Assembly (NCBI GenBank): GCA_009993605.1
Contig: JAACTB010000013.1
Location: 147,783 to 211,782, forward strand
Direction: 5' to 3'
Origin: Erythrobacter sp.
GTDB taxonomy: Bacteria; Pseudomonadota; Alphaproteobacteria; Sphingomonadales; Sphingomonadaceae
DNA length: 64,000 bases
Positions within the stretch are counted from its first letter, which is position 1, and each line of letters begins with the position of its first letter. The position numbers were made by a program, and so were the translations under genes. This document shows, in pieces, positions 44,967-53,953 of this stretch. The notes below the pieces were generated by a model, which did not search any database, was not told where the DNA came from, and worked only from the letters and a program-made list of their open reading frames with translations.

Positions 44967-46775
44967 ATGGCACAACCTCCGATCCTCAGCTGGGAAGGTC
45001 TCGGCCTGCAACAGGGCGGCCGCTGGCTGTTCGGCGGGCCGGATCAAGACCCCATCGACCTGCATATCGGCGCGCGCGACCGCCTGGCGCTGATCGGGCG
45101 CAACGGGGTCGGCAAGACCACGCTGTTCCGGCTGATCGAGGACCGGATCGAAGCCGATCGGGGCCTGCGCAAAGTGAAGCCCGGCACGCGCATCGTGGTG
45201 CTGGAGCAGGAGCCCGATCTTTCGGGTCACGCAACTCTGATGGACTGGGCGCTCACGGGCGAAAACCCGCCGGAGGAGCACGAGGTCGAGGCGATCGCGG
45301 GTCAGCTCGGCATCGATATGGCGACGCCGACCAAGGGCGCCAGCGGGGGCGAAAAGCGGCGCGCCGCCATCGCCCGCGCGCTGGCGCAGGACCCGGACCT
45401 GCTCTTGATGGACGAACCGACCAACCATCTCGATCTCGCCGCGATCGACTGGCTGGAAGGCTGGCTCGACCGCTACAAGGGCGCCTTCGTCGTCATCAGC
45501 CACGACCGGACCTTCCTCAAACGCCTGACCCGCGCGACCCTGTGGCTCGATCGGGGAACGATGCGGCGCAAGGAGGTCGGCTTCGGCGGGTACGAGGCGT
45601 GGGAAGAACAGGTCTATGCCGAAGAAGCGCGCGCGGCGGAAAAACTGGACGCGAAGCTGAAGCTGGAAGCCCACTGGCTCGAACGCGGCGTCACTGCGCG
45701 GCGCAAGCGCAATCAGGGGCGGCTCGAGAAACTCCACCAGATGCGGGCCCAGCGCGCGTCCATGATCTCGGCTGGCGGCACTGCCAAGCTGAAGCTTGCC
45801 ACGGAAGAGGACTTCAAGAGCAAGTCCGTCATCGTCGCGGATGCGATCTCGAAGACCTATGGCGATCGCACGATCATCAAGCCGTTCAGCCTGCGCATCC
45901 AGCGCGGCGACCGGATCGGGATCGTGGGTTCCAACGGCGCGGGCAAGACGACGCTCTTGAAAATGCTGACGGGGGAACTCGCCCCGGATACCGGCAGCGT
46001 CGATATCTCGAACAAGCTGACCGGCGTGATGATCGACCAGCAGCGCGCGCTCCTATCCCCCGACAAGACGGTGCGCCAGGTGCTGGCCGAAGGCGGAGAC
46101 TGGATCGACGTGCAGGGCCATCGCAAGCACGTCCAGGCGCATCTCAAGGACTTTCTGTTCGATCCCAAGATCGTGGATACCAAGGTCGGAATCCTCTCGG
46201 GCGGCGAGCGCAGCCGCCTACTGCTCGCGCGCGAATTCGCCAAGGCCTCGAACCTGCTCGTGCTGGACGAGCCGACCAACGATCTCGACCTTGAAACGCT
46301 CGACCTGTTGCAGGAGGTAATCGCCGATTACGAAGGCACGGTCCTGCTCGTCAGCCATGATCGCGACTTTCTCGACCGGACCGTGACGCTAACGCTCGGC
46401 CTCGACGGGAGCGGCAAGGTGGATGTCGTGGCGGGCGGATACGAGGATTGGGAGCGCAAGCGCACCGAAAGTTCGGCCCCGTCGCGCAATCCCGCTTCCA
46501 AGGCGAACGGCGCATCGCCCGCGCCCGCCCCGCCGCCGCCCAGATCGACCAAGCTCAGCTACAAGGACCAGCGCGATTACGAGCTGCTTCCCGCCCGGAT
46601 CGAAGAGCTGGAAGCTGCGATCGCGAAGGGCGAGACGATCCTGGCCGACCCCGGCCTCTACACCGCCGACCCACAAAAATTCGCGACGATCTCCAAGGGG
46701 CTGGAAAATGCGCGGGCGGAAAAAGATGCGGCGGAAGAGCGCTGGCTGGAACTGGCCGAACTGATCGAAGGGTGA
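44967..46775 (+). CDS. ABC-F family ATPase (Uup-like)
   Basis: This 602-residue protein has two fused ATP-binding cassettes and no membrane domain. Walker A motifs are GRNGVGKTT and GSNGAGKTT; ABC signatures are ASGGEKRR and LSGGERSR. An interdomain linker (about 225-270) precedes the second cassette. A C-terminal coiled coil (about 535-600, LPARIEELEAAIAKGETIL) resembles the DNA-binding tail of Uup. Members act on ribosomes or DNA. The stop overlaps the next gene by GTGA. Confidence 0.93.
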   Translation: MAQPPILSWEGLGLQQGGRWLFGGPDQDPIDLHIGARDRLALIGRNGVGKTTLFRLIEDRIEADRGLRKVKPGTRIVVLEQEPDLSGHATLMDWALTGENPPEEHEVEAIAGQLGIDMATPTKGASGGEKRRAAIARALAQDPDLLLMDEPTNHLDLAAIDWLEGWLDRYKGAFVVISHDRTFLKRLTRATLWLDRGTMRRKEVGFGGYEAWEEQVYAEEARAAEKLDAKLKLEAHWLERGVTARRKRNQGRLEKLHQMRAQRASMISAGGTAKLKLATEEDFKSKSVIVADAISKTYGDRTIIKPFSLRIQRGDRIGIVGSNGAGKTTLLKMLTGELAPDTGSVDISNKLTGVMIDQQRALLSPDKTVRQVLAEGGDWIDVQGHRKHVQAHLKDFLFDPKIVDTKVGILSGGERSRLLLAREFAKASNLLVLDEPTNDLDLETLDLLQEVIADYEGTVLLVSHDRDFLDRTVTLTLGLDGSGKVDVVAGGYEDWERKRTESSAPSRNPASKANGASPAPAPPPPRSTKLSYKDQRDYELLPARIEELEAAIAKGETILADPGLYTADPQKFATISKGLENARAEKDAAEERWLELAELIEG

Positions 46776-47365
46776 GCCCGGAGGAGGAGAAGGCTGCGGA
46801 ACTCGCGCGGCGCATCGCCGGCTGCCGGGTCTGCGCCGCCCACCTGCCCCATGGCGTCAGGCCCGTGACCAGCTTCTCGCCGAGCGCGAAACTGCTCATC
46901 ATCGGACAGGCGCCAGGATCGAAAGTGCATCTGAGCGGCATTCCCTGGGACGACAAAAGCGGCGACCGGTTGCGCGAATGGACCGGGCTGGATCGCGACA
47001 CGATGTACGACCCCACACAGGTGGCGCTGGTGCCGATGGGGTTCTGCTACCCCGGAAAGGCGAGCGGCGGGGACAAGCCGCCCCGCCGCGAATGCGCACC
47101 GCTCTGGCACGATGAGGTGCTTTCCATACTGCCCAAGGATCTCCTGACTCTGCTCGTCGGCAGCTATGCGCAGTCTTACTACCTGCCCGCGACGCGCTCT
47201 CTGTCGATGACCGAGCGAGTACGCAGCTTCCGAAATTTCCTGCCCGATATCTTGCCCCTGCCGCACCCGGCCTGGCGCTCAACACTATGGATGCGACAGA
47301 ACCCCTGGTTCGAGGCCGAGGTCCTGCCGCTCCTGCGCAAACGCGTTGCGGCGACCCTCGCCTAG
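46772..47365 (+). CDS. Uracil-DNA glycosylase family protein
   Basis: This 197-residue UDG-fold protein carries the catalytic-loop motif IGQAPG and, near the C-terminus, LPHPAWRS, a variant of the HPS intercalation motif. Four cysteines are present: CRVCAAH near the start (CxxC), then FCYPG and RRECAPLW, an arrangement seen in Fe-S glycosylases, though a 4Fe-4S site is not certain. A role in uracil or other base excision repair is likely but substrate is not proven. The start is GTG at 46772 overlapping the ABC-F stop. Confidence 0.84.
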   Translation: MSPEEEKAAELARRIAGCRVCAAHLPHGVRPVTSFSPSAKLLIIGQAPGSKVHLSGIPWDDKSGDRLREWTGLDRDTMYDPTQVALVPMGFCYPGKASGGDKPPRRECAPLWHDEVLSILPKDLLTLLVGSYAQSYYLPATRSLSMTERVRSFRNFLPDILPLPHPAWRSTLWMRQNPWFEAEVLPLLRKRVAATLA

Positions 47366-47943
47366 ATAAGCCCTTCCGCCTCCATCGCCTGCTTCACCGC
47401 CGGGCGTTCCTTGTTGCGCGCGCGGAAGGTTTTCAGCGCCTCCGGCAGTTCGATGCCGAACTTGTCGGCCCAGAGCAGCGTGACGAAGAGATAATTGTCG
47501 GCGACGGTCGCGCGGTCGCCGACGAGCCATTCGCCGCCATCCATGAGCGTCTCGGTCAGGCGGTATTTCCCGGCGAGGTTCTCCTTCGCCTTCGCCTGGC
47601 GATCATCGCTGTCGCCGCCGAAGAGCGGGTGATATCCGCCATGGATCTCGGTTCCGATGAAGCCAGTCCATTCGAGCATCCTGTATCGGTCGGCCCCTGA
47701 CGGCGCCGCATCGCCTCGGTCGGCAAGATAGGTGAGGACGGCGGGGTTCCCGGTCAGGAAGCCGATATCGTCGTTCTCGATCGCCGGGACGTAGCCGCGC
47801 GGACTGATCGCGTAGAAATCATCGCCCTTCTCGGTCTCGTGCTTCGACAGATCGACTTTTACGGCCTCATGTTCGATGCCCTCCTCGATCAAAGCGATAT
47901 GGCTGGCGAGGCTGCAGGCGCCGGGCGAATAATAGAGCTTCAT
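47362..47943 (-). CDS. Glutathione S-transferase, beta class-like
   Basis: This 193-residue protein has a thioredoxin-fold N-terminus, KLYYSPGACSLASHIALIEEG, with Cys10 in the position of the beta-class catalytic cysteine. RGYVPAIEND supplies the cis-proline glutathione-binding motif. The helical C-terminal domain ends RNKERPAVKQAMEAEGL. Conjugation or disulfide reduction is expected. It converges with the glycosylase gene with a four-base overlap. Confidence 0.9.
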   Translation of the reverse strand: MKLYYSPGACSLASHIALIEEGIEHEAVKVDLSKHETEKGDDFYAISPRGYVPAIENDDIGFLTGNPAVLTYLADRGDAAPSGADRYRMLEWTGFIGTEIHGGYHPLFGGDSDDRQAKAKENLAGKYRLTETLMDGGEWLVGDRATVADNYLFVTLLWADKFGIELPEALKTFRARNKERPAVKQAMEAEGLI

Positions 47944-48009
47944 GAGATGGTCCTTCCAATCGAATATGTCCTTTGGAAACGGGGCCGATCGCGGATGGGT
48001 CCGGCCAGG

Positions 48010-48483
48010 CTACAGGCGATAGAACCCCGCCACCCGGTCGAGCGCGATGCCGAGCACCAGTTTGCCCGAACGGGCCGGCCAGCTGAGCGCCTTTTCCGCA
48101 TTTGGCAGGCTTTCGCAGGCGCAGACGACGCGCCACAAGACATCCGAAAGCCCCCTTCCCGCTTCGCGCATGGCGCCGTCGAAGCGCTCCTTGGCGGCGA
48201 TCTGACGCTCGCCCGGCGTCAGGTCCGCGCCACCCGGCCCGCCAACCACGCGCATGGGGTCCCAGCGCATCGTGACCGAGGGCGCGAGCTGCGCGCGCTC
48301 GTAATCCATGCGCAACCGTTCGCCCGCATCGAACTGGCGATCGTCAAGATGGCCGCGCGCATGCAACCAGCTCAGGGGCGATTCGGCGAGATTGACCGTG
48401 ACCGAACTCTTTCGCTTCGCGACCCCGGACCCGCGCCGAGGACCTTCCTCCGTCAATTCGCGCTCGACCAATTCCCGCTTCAT
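48010..48483 (-). CDS. DUF6456 domain protein
   Basis: This 157-residue protein has no TM or signal peptide. It contains TVNLAESPLSWLHARGHLDD and a C-terminal helical half with LSDVLWRVVCACESLPNAEK and GKLVLGIALDRVAGFY. This pattern matches DUF6456, a family of unknown function found in alphaproteobacteria and often linked to helix-turn-helix proteins. Here it is divergent from an HTH gene across 105 bases, consistent with local regulation. Confidence 0.8.
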   Translation of the reverse strand: MKRELVERELTEEGPRRGSGVAKRKSSVTVNLAESPLSWLHARGHLDDRQFDAGERLRMDYERAQLAPSVTMRWDPMRVVGGPGGADLTPGERQIAAKERFDGAMREAGRGLSDVLWRVVCACESLPNAEKALSWPARSGKLVLGIALDRVAGFYRL

Positions 48484-48588
48484 GCTCGCCTCCGACTCGC
48501 CTTACGTTGCCGCCTGAAAGCACCCTTGCAAAATGGTGATGCCTGTAGGAAAGAGAAAACCGATCTGGTTATTTTTGGAGCCATCCCC
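48484..48588. promoter_or_regulatory. Shared divergent promoter region, DUF6456 and HTH genes
   Basis: These 105 bases separate the divergent starts. A GGAG at 48577-48580 gives the Shine-Dalgarno for the HTH gene. The region is the natural place for HTH autoregulation, but no clear inverted repeat was noted. Confidence 0.4.
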
Positions 48589-49161
48589 GTGATCAATCGC
48601 ATTCGCGACATTCGCAAGCAGAAGGGCATGACTCTGGCGGATCTGGCCGAAGCCTGCGATCCGCCGACGACGCCGCAGACGGTCGGTCGCCTCGAAACTG
48701 GCATGCGCAATCTGTCGATCAAATGGATGGAGCGGATCGGACAGGCCCTGGGGGTGGAACCCGAGCTGCTGGTCCGCTCGGAAACTGCGGGCCATCCCCA
48801 ATTGATCGCCACACTGGCGGCGCAGGGGGCTGAGGCTCTTACCTCGCCGCGCGATGCCATCCTCGCCACCGACCTTTCGGGTGACGGCGCATTGGTGGTG
48901 ATGAGCATCGACTATCCGCACGGCGAATACCGCCCCGGCGACCAGCTCTGGCTGCGCCAGCTTGCGCCCGATCAGGCGGGCCGCGCGATCAATCGCGACG
49001 TCCTCGTGCCGCGACGGGCGGGCCGCTTCGCGTTCGGGCGGCTGATCGATCGGCAGGGCGATATGGTCGGCGTGTTGCCGCCCGGGCACGGTCAGAAGCA
49101 GGAAGTGGTGAAGGACCCGCCCTGGATCGCGGTCGCCGAAATGCTGGTTAGGAAGCTCTGA
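48589..49161 (+). CDS. XRE-family HTH protein with S24-like C-terminal domain
   Basis: This 190-residue protein has an N-terminal HTH: IRDIRKQKGMTLADLAEACD, then TPQTVGRLETGMRNLSIKW as recognition and dimer region. The C-terminal half reads IDYPHGEYRPGDQLWLRQL and VLVPRRAGRFAFGRLI, which resembles the peptidase S24/LexA-like fold. No clear Ser-Lys catalytic pair is seen, so it is probably non-cleaving. The GTG at 48589 has GGAG eight bases upstream and starts the HTH directly. Upstream in-frame codons lie in DUF6456 antisense territory. It is a likely regulator of the divergent DUF6456 gene. Confidence 0.83.
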   Translation: MINRIRDIRKQKGMTLADLAEACDPPTTPQTVGRLETGMRNLSIKWMERIGQALGVEPELLVRSETAGHPQLIATLAAQGAEALTSPRDAILATDLSGDGALVVMSIDYPHGEYRPGDQLWLRQLAPDQAGRAINRDVLVPRRAGRFAFGRLIDRQGDMVGVLPPGHGQKQEVVKDPPWIAVAEMLVRKL

Positions 49162-49163
49162 GC

Positions 49164-50357
49164 GTGCCGCGCGTCCTGTCGCTTTCCACACTTTATCCGA
49201 ATGAAGCCAATCCGCGCTTCGGCACGTTCGTGGCCCGTTCGCTGGAAGCGCTGCAACGCGAAACCGATTGGGAGGTGACCGTCGTCAATCCGATCGGCCT
49301 GCCCCCGCTTCCCAGGCGCCTGCTTCCTGCACGGTATCGCGCCCTTGCCGAAGCCGCGCATGACGGAGCGGAAAATGGCGTTTTCGTCCACCGACCGCGC
49401 TTCGCGCTGCTCCCGGCGATCGGCGGGCGCTTCAATCCCGCCGCCATCGCTCGCGCGGTCCTCCCTCTGGTGCGCGAATTGCATCGCAAGACCCCGTTCG
49501 ATCTTGTCGACGCGCAGTTCTTCTATCCCGACGGCCCCGCCGCCGCCCGCATCGCACAGACGCTGGACCTGCCGCTCTCCATCAAGGCTCGCGGCGCCGA
49601 TATTCATTACTGGGGTGGCAAATCCTACGCCCGCGCCGCGATGATCGATGCCGGAAAGCAAGCGGCGGGGCTGCTGTCGGTCTGCGAGGCGCTGGCGCAG
49701 GACATGGTCGAGCTCGGCCTGCCGCGGGAGACGATTACGATCCATTACACCGGGCTCGACCGGGACCGCTTCCGACCCTTCGATCACACCCGGCTGCGGT
49801 CACGATTGGCGGAGGAGTTCGGCATCACGATCAGCGACAGGAACCCCCTGCTCGCCACGGTGGGCGCGCTGATCCCGCGCAAGGGGCAAAGCCTGGTGGT
49901 TGAAGCGCTGGCCAGTCTGCCCGATGCGCGCCTGCTCCTCGTCGGGCAAGGTGAGGACGAAGCCGATCTTCGCACGTTCGCGCAGGAAAGGGGATTGACC
50001 GATCGCGTCTATTTCCTCGGCTCGCTCGATCACGATCTGCTTCCGCTGGTCCTGTCGGCTGCCGATGCGATGGTCTTGCCATCTAGCAGCGAAGGGCTGG
50101 CGAACGCCTGGGTGGAGGCGCTGGCCTGCGGCACGCCGCTCGTCATCACCGATGCGGGCGGCGCGCGCGAAGTTGTCGATGGACCTGACGCCGGGATCAT
50201 CGTCGCGCGGAACGCCGGGGCCATCGCGGACGGGATCCAGCTGGTGCTCTCCCGCCGGTCATCTCCGCAAACCGTCGCCGCAAAGGCCGAGCGCTTCGAC
50301 TGGCGCGTCAACGGGCGGACGCTCGGCGCCTATTACGACGGCATCATCCGCGCGTAG
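49164..50357 (+). CDS. GT4 family glycosyltransferase
   Basis: This 397-residue GT-B fold retaining glycosyltransferase has N-terminal LSTLYPNEANPRFGTFVARS, the linker LPLSIKARGADIHYWGGKS, and the GT4 C-terminal part with VGALIPRKGQSLVVEAL and SSSEGLANAWVEALACGTPLV. SSSEGLANAWVE carries the E-x7-E-type nucleotide-sugar binding acid. A role in envelope polysaccharide or glycolipid synthesis is likely, though donor and acceptor are unknown. It uses a GTG start two bases after the HTH gene stop, so the two may be cotranscribed. Confidence 0.88.
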   Translation: MPRVLSLSTLYPNEANPRFGTFVARSLEALQRETDWEVTVVNPIGLPPLPRRLLPARYRALAEAAHDGAENGVFVHRPRFALLPAIGGRFNPAAIARAVLPLVRELHRKTPFDLVDAQFFYPDGPAAARIAQTLDLPLSIKARGADIHYWGGKSYARAAMIDAGKQAAGLLSVCEALAQDMVELGLPRETITIHYTGLDRDRFRPFDHTRLRSRLAEEFGITISDRNPLLATVGALIPRKGQSLVVEALASLPDARLLLVGQGEDEADLRTFAQERGLTDRVYFLGSLDHDLLPLVLSAADAMVLPSSSEGLANAWVEALACGTPLVITDAGGAREVVDGPDAGIIVARNAGAIADGIQLVLSRRSSPQTVAAKAERFDWRVNGRTLGAYYDGIIRA

Positions 50358-50376
50358 CGTGAGAACGAATGCCTGA

Positions 50377-51357
50377 TCAGCGCCCCTCGCGCGCGAGTCG
50401 GGCCTGGCGGTCCTCGTCGCTCTCGTCGGGAACGAAGCTTGTCGACGTGACGCCCATCCACACCAGCAGCGGCGCCGCCATGTAGATCGAGCTGTAAGTG
50501 CCGACGAAGATGCCGAGCGTGATCGCCGCGACCAGGCCGAACAGGCTTTCCGGCCCGAACAGCAGCAGGGGCACCAGCGCCACCAGCAGCGTCAGCGAGG
50601 TCATTACGGTACGAGCCAGCGTCTCGTTGACCGAGAGGTCGAGCAGTTCGGGAACCGGCATCCGACGATATTTCTTCAGGTTTTCGCGGATGCGGTCGTA
50701 AACGACGATCGTATCGTTCAGCGAATAGCCGATAATGGCCAGGATCGCGGCGATGATCTGAAGGCTGAATTCGAGCTGGAACAGCGCGAACATCCCCAAG
50801 GTCAGCGACACGTCGTGGAACAGCGCGAAGAGGCCACCGACGCCGAACTGCCATTCGAAGCGGATCCAGATATAAGCGGCGACGGCGAGCATCGCGGCCA
50901 CCAGCGCCCAGATCGCATCGTCGCGGAATTCGCCCGAAACCTTGCCGCTGACCGAATCCACGCCATCGATGCGCACATCGGGATGGTCTGCCTCCAGCGC
51001 GCCGGTAATCCGGTCGGCCATGCGGTTGGCATATTCAGGATCGCCGTCCGCTTCGGCGGGAAGCGCGACTCGGATCGACACCTGATTGGGTGCGCCGAAG
51101 CGCTGGATCACCGGGTTTTCCACCCCTTCCAGCCCACCAACCGTGGTGCGGATCTCGCCCACCGGCGCCTGCGCCTCACCCACGAAGGTCGCGCGGATTT
51201 CCTGGCCGCCGGCGAAATCGACGCCATAATTGAGGCCGTTCACGGCGACCATGATCCAGCTCGCCACGATCAGCACGATGCTGACCGCGAAGAAGGGCAC
51301 ACGCCATTTCAGGAAGGCGATATTGGTGTCGTCGGGGACGAGTTTCAGCAGTTTCAT
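50377..51357 (-). CDS. secF: Protein translocase subunit SecF
   Basis: SecF with SecD uses the proton motive force to help pull secreted proteins from the SecYEG channel. The 326-residue membrane protein has six helices, with a periplasmic domain after helix 1 (about 40-140) and the conserved GYSLNDTIVVYDRIREN. Helix 1 is FFAVSIVLIVASWIMVAVNG, with a VDFAGGQEI motif after it. It lies 13 bases after secD. Confidence 0.96.
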   Translation of the reverse strand: MKLLKLVPDDTNIAFLKWRVPFFAVSIVLIVASWIMVAVNGLNYGVDFAGGQEIRATFVGEAQAPVGEIRTTVGGLEGVENPVIQRFGAPNQVSIRVALPAEADGDPEYANRMADRITGALEADHPDVRIDGVDSVSGKVSGEFRDDAIWALVAAMLAVAAYIWIRFEWQFGVGGLFALFHDVSLTLGMFALFQLEFSLQIIAAILAIIGYSLNDTIVVYDRIRENLKKYRRMPVPELLDLSVNETLARTVMTSLTLLVALVPLLLFGPESLFGLVAAITLGIFVGTYSSIYMAAPLLVWMGVTSTSFVPDESDEDRQARLAREGR

Positions 51358-51370
51358 GAGTCTCGCCTCC

Positions 51371-52969
51371 TCACAGGTTCAATTCGCTCGGCCGCGCCTT
51401 GCGCAGCCATCCGGCGACCCACATGCGGGTCAGTGTCACGGCGGTGAAGACGCTGGTGAACAGGCCGATCACGAGCACCACCGCAAAGCCGCGGATCGGG
51501 CCCGAACCGAACAGGAACAAGAGCACCCCGGCGATGAAATTGGTGACGTTCGCGTCATAGATCGCGCGGCTCGCTTCCTTGTAGCCGGTCTCCACTGCGG
51601 CGACCACGCGCCGCCCTCGCTTTCGCTCCTCGCGGATGCGTTCGTTGATCAGCACGTTGGCGTCCACCGCCGCCCCGATCGTCAGCACGAAGCCCGCAAT
51701 ACCGGGCAGCGTCAGCGTGGTGTTGAGCACGGCCATGATGCCCAAAATCATCAACACGTTGATGACGAGCGCGGCGGTCGCGTAGATTCCGAAGCGGCCA
51801 TAAGTCGCGATCATCAGCACGATCACCGCAACCGAACCAATCGTCATCGCGAGCAGGCCCGACCGGATCGAATCGGCGCCGAGATCGGGACCGACCGTGC
51901 GCTCCTCGATCACCGCCAGATCGACCGGCAGAGCGCCCGACCGCAGCGAGATCGCGAGGTTGTTGGCGGTCTCGGTCGTGAACCCGCCGGAAATCGAGGC
52001 GCTCCCGCCCAGGATTGGCTCGTTGATATTGGGCGCGGAGAGGACCTTGCCGTCGAGGATGATGGCGAAGGGCTTGTTGACGTTCTCGCGCGTCAGATTG
52101 GCGAAGCGCGCCCCGCCCTGCTGGTCGAACGTGATCGAGACGACCGGCTCGTTGGTCTGCGGATCGAAGGTCTGCTGCGCGCCGACGAGATTGTCGCCGC
52201 GAATGCCGCCCAGGCGCCGCACGGCGAGCGATGTGCCCGCCTGCGCCGTGGTCTCGGCGAAGGGCACGATTTCGCTGCCCGGAGGTGCGACACCGGCGGC
52301 GACGTCGCTCGGCAATGCGGTCTGATCAACCAGCTTGAATTCGAGCCGCGCGGTCTGGCCGAGCAATTCCTTCAGCGCGTCGGGATCCTGCAAGCCGGGA
52401 ACCTGCACGACGATGCGGGTATCGCCCTGGCGGATGATGGTCGGCTCGCGCGTGCCGAGCGAATCGATGCGCTTGCGCACGACCTCGGTCGCGCTGTCCA
52501 TCGCATCGGTCACGGCCTGTTCGAGGCCCTGTTCGGTGGGCGTCAGGACGAAGCGCGTCTCGTCCACCATCGACAGGTCCCATTCGCGGACCATGCCGTT
52601 GCCGTTCACGAGCGGAAGGATGAGTTCGCGCGCGCGATCGACCTCGCCCATGTCCTCGACCATGAAGGTCAGCCGTCCATCGGCAGTCGATACGTCGCCG
52701 ATGCGGATGCGCGGTTCGGCCTGCCGTAGGGACGTGCGGACCGCCTCTTCCAGGTTCTCGAGCCGCTGCGCGGCGACCTGGGACGGCTCGGCTTCGAGCA
52801 GGATGTGGCTACCGCCTGCGAGGTCGAGCCCAAGATTGACGGTCGGGTCGGGCAAGGCCTCCGGCCATTGCGCACTGGTCATCGAGACCAGGGACGGCAG
52901 AGCGGCGAGGATGGCGACGGCCGTGATCAGCCACAGCCAGGTCTTCTTCCAGGTCGGAAAATCGAGCAT
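51371..52969 (-). CDS. secD: Protein translocase subunit SecD
   Basis: This 532-residue protein has an N-terminal helix, a long periplasmic region with the P1 head, and a C-terminal six-helix membrane domain. LGLDLAGGSHILLEAE near residue 46 is the family signature. VDANVLINERIREERKRG carries the conserved TM4 acidic region. SecD-F is encoded as two adjacent genes here, not a fusion. The pair is preceded by yajC, giving yajC-secD-secF. Confidence 0.97.
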   Translation of the reverse strand: MLDFPTWKKTWLWLITAVAILAALPSLVSMTSAQWPEALPDPTVNLGLDLAGGSHILLEAEPSQVAAQRLENLEEAVRTSLRQAEPRIRIGDVSTADGRLTFMVEDMGEVDRARELILPLVNGNGMVREWDLSMVDETRFVLTPTEQGLEQAVTDAMDSATEVVRKRIDSLGTREPTIIRQGDTRIVVQVPGLQDPDALKELLGQTARLEFKLVDQTALPSDVAAGVAPPGSEIVPFAETTAQAGTSLAVRRLGGIRGDNLVGAQQTFDPQTNEPVVSITFDQQGGARFANLTRENVNKPFAIILDGKVLSAPNINEPILGGSASISGGFTTETANNLAISLRSGALPVDLAVIEERTVGPDLGADSIRSGLLAMTIGSVAVIVLMIATYGRFGIYATAALVINVLMILGIMAVLNTTLTLPGIAGFVLTIGAAVDANVLINERIREERKRGRRVVAAVETGYKEASRAIYDANVTNFIAGVLLFLFGSGPIRGFAVVLVIGLFTSVFTAVTLTRMWVAGWLRKARPSELNL

Positions 52970-52985
52970 GGTGGTTGGCGCCCGC

Positions 52986-53309
52986 TCAGTCGTTCGCGGG
53001 AGCGGCGGCGGTGGGCGAGATCACATCGCCGATCGTGCTCTTGACCGCGCGGACCTTCACGCCTTTGCTGATCTCGAGCTCGGCATAATGATCGTCGACC
53101 TTGGTCACCTTGCCGACCAGACCGCCTGCGGTGACGACTTCGTCCCCGCGCTTCAGGCCGGCGACCTTCTGCTGATGCGCCTTCTGCTGCTTCATCTGCG
53201 GGCGGATGATCAGGAACCAGAAGATCAGGATCATGCCGACGATCGGCAACCAGCTGATCCAGGCGGGCGGCGGCGCGGCGCCGGTGGCTGCGCCTAACAT
53301 GTAAAGCAT
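52986..53309 (-). CDS. yajC: Sec translocon accessory protein YajC
   Basis: This 107-residue protein with one N-terminal membrane helix (WLPIVGMILIFWFLIIRPQM) and a cytoplasmic tail including LKRGDEVVTAGGLVGKV matches YajC. YajC associates with SecDF-YidC. The long spacer upstream (53310-53578, 269 bases) must hold the operon promoter. Nothing else is visible there except A+T-poor sequence without gene character. Confidence 0.95.
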   Translation of the reverse strand: MLYMLGAATGAAPPPAWISWLPIVGMILIFWFLIIRPQMKQQKAHQQKVAGLKRGDEVVTAGGLVGKVTKVDDHYAELEISKGVKVRAVKSTIGDVISPTAAAPAND

Positions 53310-53578
53310 CGGTGAACTGCCTGTTGTGAAACGATCCGTAAGCCCGCACTTGGGTTGGCGCGTACCGAAATCAAGTCGGCCCGCCGCGCCCGCCGCGCAG
53401 GAACGCAGCGGCGCCTAGCAGTATCGCACGGCCTTGGAAAGACGGCCTCGGCAGGACGGGCGCGTGTGATGGTGCTCGCCGGCAAGATCGCGCCGGACTC
53501 TGCCCGCAAACCAAGCGAGACGGATCGGCGCTTGCCATCGCGAAGGCCCCCTCCTATAGGGCCGCCCTCCACTGGTCT
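53310..53578. other. yajC upstream region
   Basis: This 269-base gap lies between yajC and tRNA-Pro. Its minus-strand side should carry the yajC-secD-secF promoter. No convincing hairpin, repeat or ORF was recognised. Confidence 0.35.
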
Positions 53579-53655
53579 CGGGACGTAGCGCAGCCTGGTA
53601 GCGCATCACACTGGGGGTGTGGGGGTCGCAGGTTCGAATCCTGTCGTCCCGACCA
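53579..53655 (+). tRNA. tRNA-Pro (GGG)
   Basis: CGGGACG pairs with CGTCCCG as the acceptor. The D arm is GCGCAGCCTGGTAGCGC, the anticodon stem TCACA/TGTGG encloses CTGGGGG with GGG as anticodon, and the T arm is CAGGTTCGAATCCTG. CCA is encoded at 53653-53655. It reads as tRNA-Pro with a GGG anticodon. Confidence 0.95.
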
Positions 53656-53953
53656 GTGGAAATTTCCTGCGAAACAAGAAATGGCACTTTTTCCGGGATG
53701 CATCGAGCATCTGCCTGGTTCATGTTGCTGAGGCTTTCGATGTGGTTGCGGACGACCGCTTGCGACAATCGGAAGGGTCGAAAGGTGTGCTTTCGAAGCC
53801 GGACCACTAGGAAATGCGCCGCTAGTCAGCGTTCATAGCACAGGTGTTGAATCAGCGCCTGTGCTTGGCGCGGCTTGGTCTTGCCACATCGGCATCAAAG
53901 GACCGGATGTGTTCGCATCACTCTTGATCACATTACAAATTTTTAACCAAGAA
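53656..53953. other. Intergenic region after tRNA-Pro
   Basis: This 298-base region has lower G+C than its surroundings and holds only short open frames without family character. One such frame, reading through the tRNA to 53810, has no recognisable domain. It may contain the promoter of the GGDEF gene. No second copy of the tRNA 3' end was seen here, so no attachment site can be claimed. Confidence 0.4.

Noticed and set aside
53619..53838. Short open frames running out of tRNA-Pro
   Set aside because: They begin in the tRNA and have no family similarity or Shine-Dalgarno. Possibly remnant DNA but not supportable as a gene.
53579..53953. tRNA-Pro as an integration site
   Set aside because: No integrase, no second copy of the tRNA 3' end, and no phage or island genes follow; only a cyclase gene and core genes.
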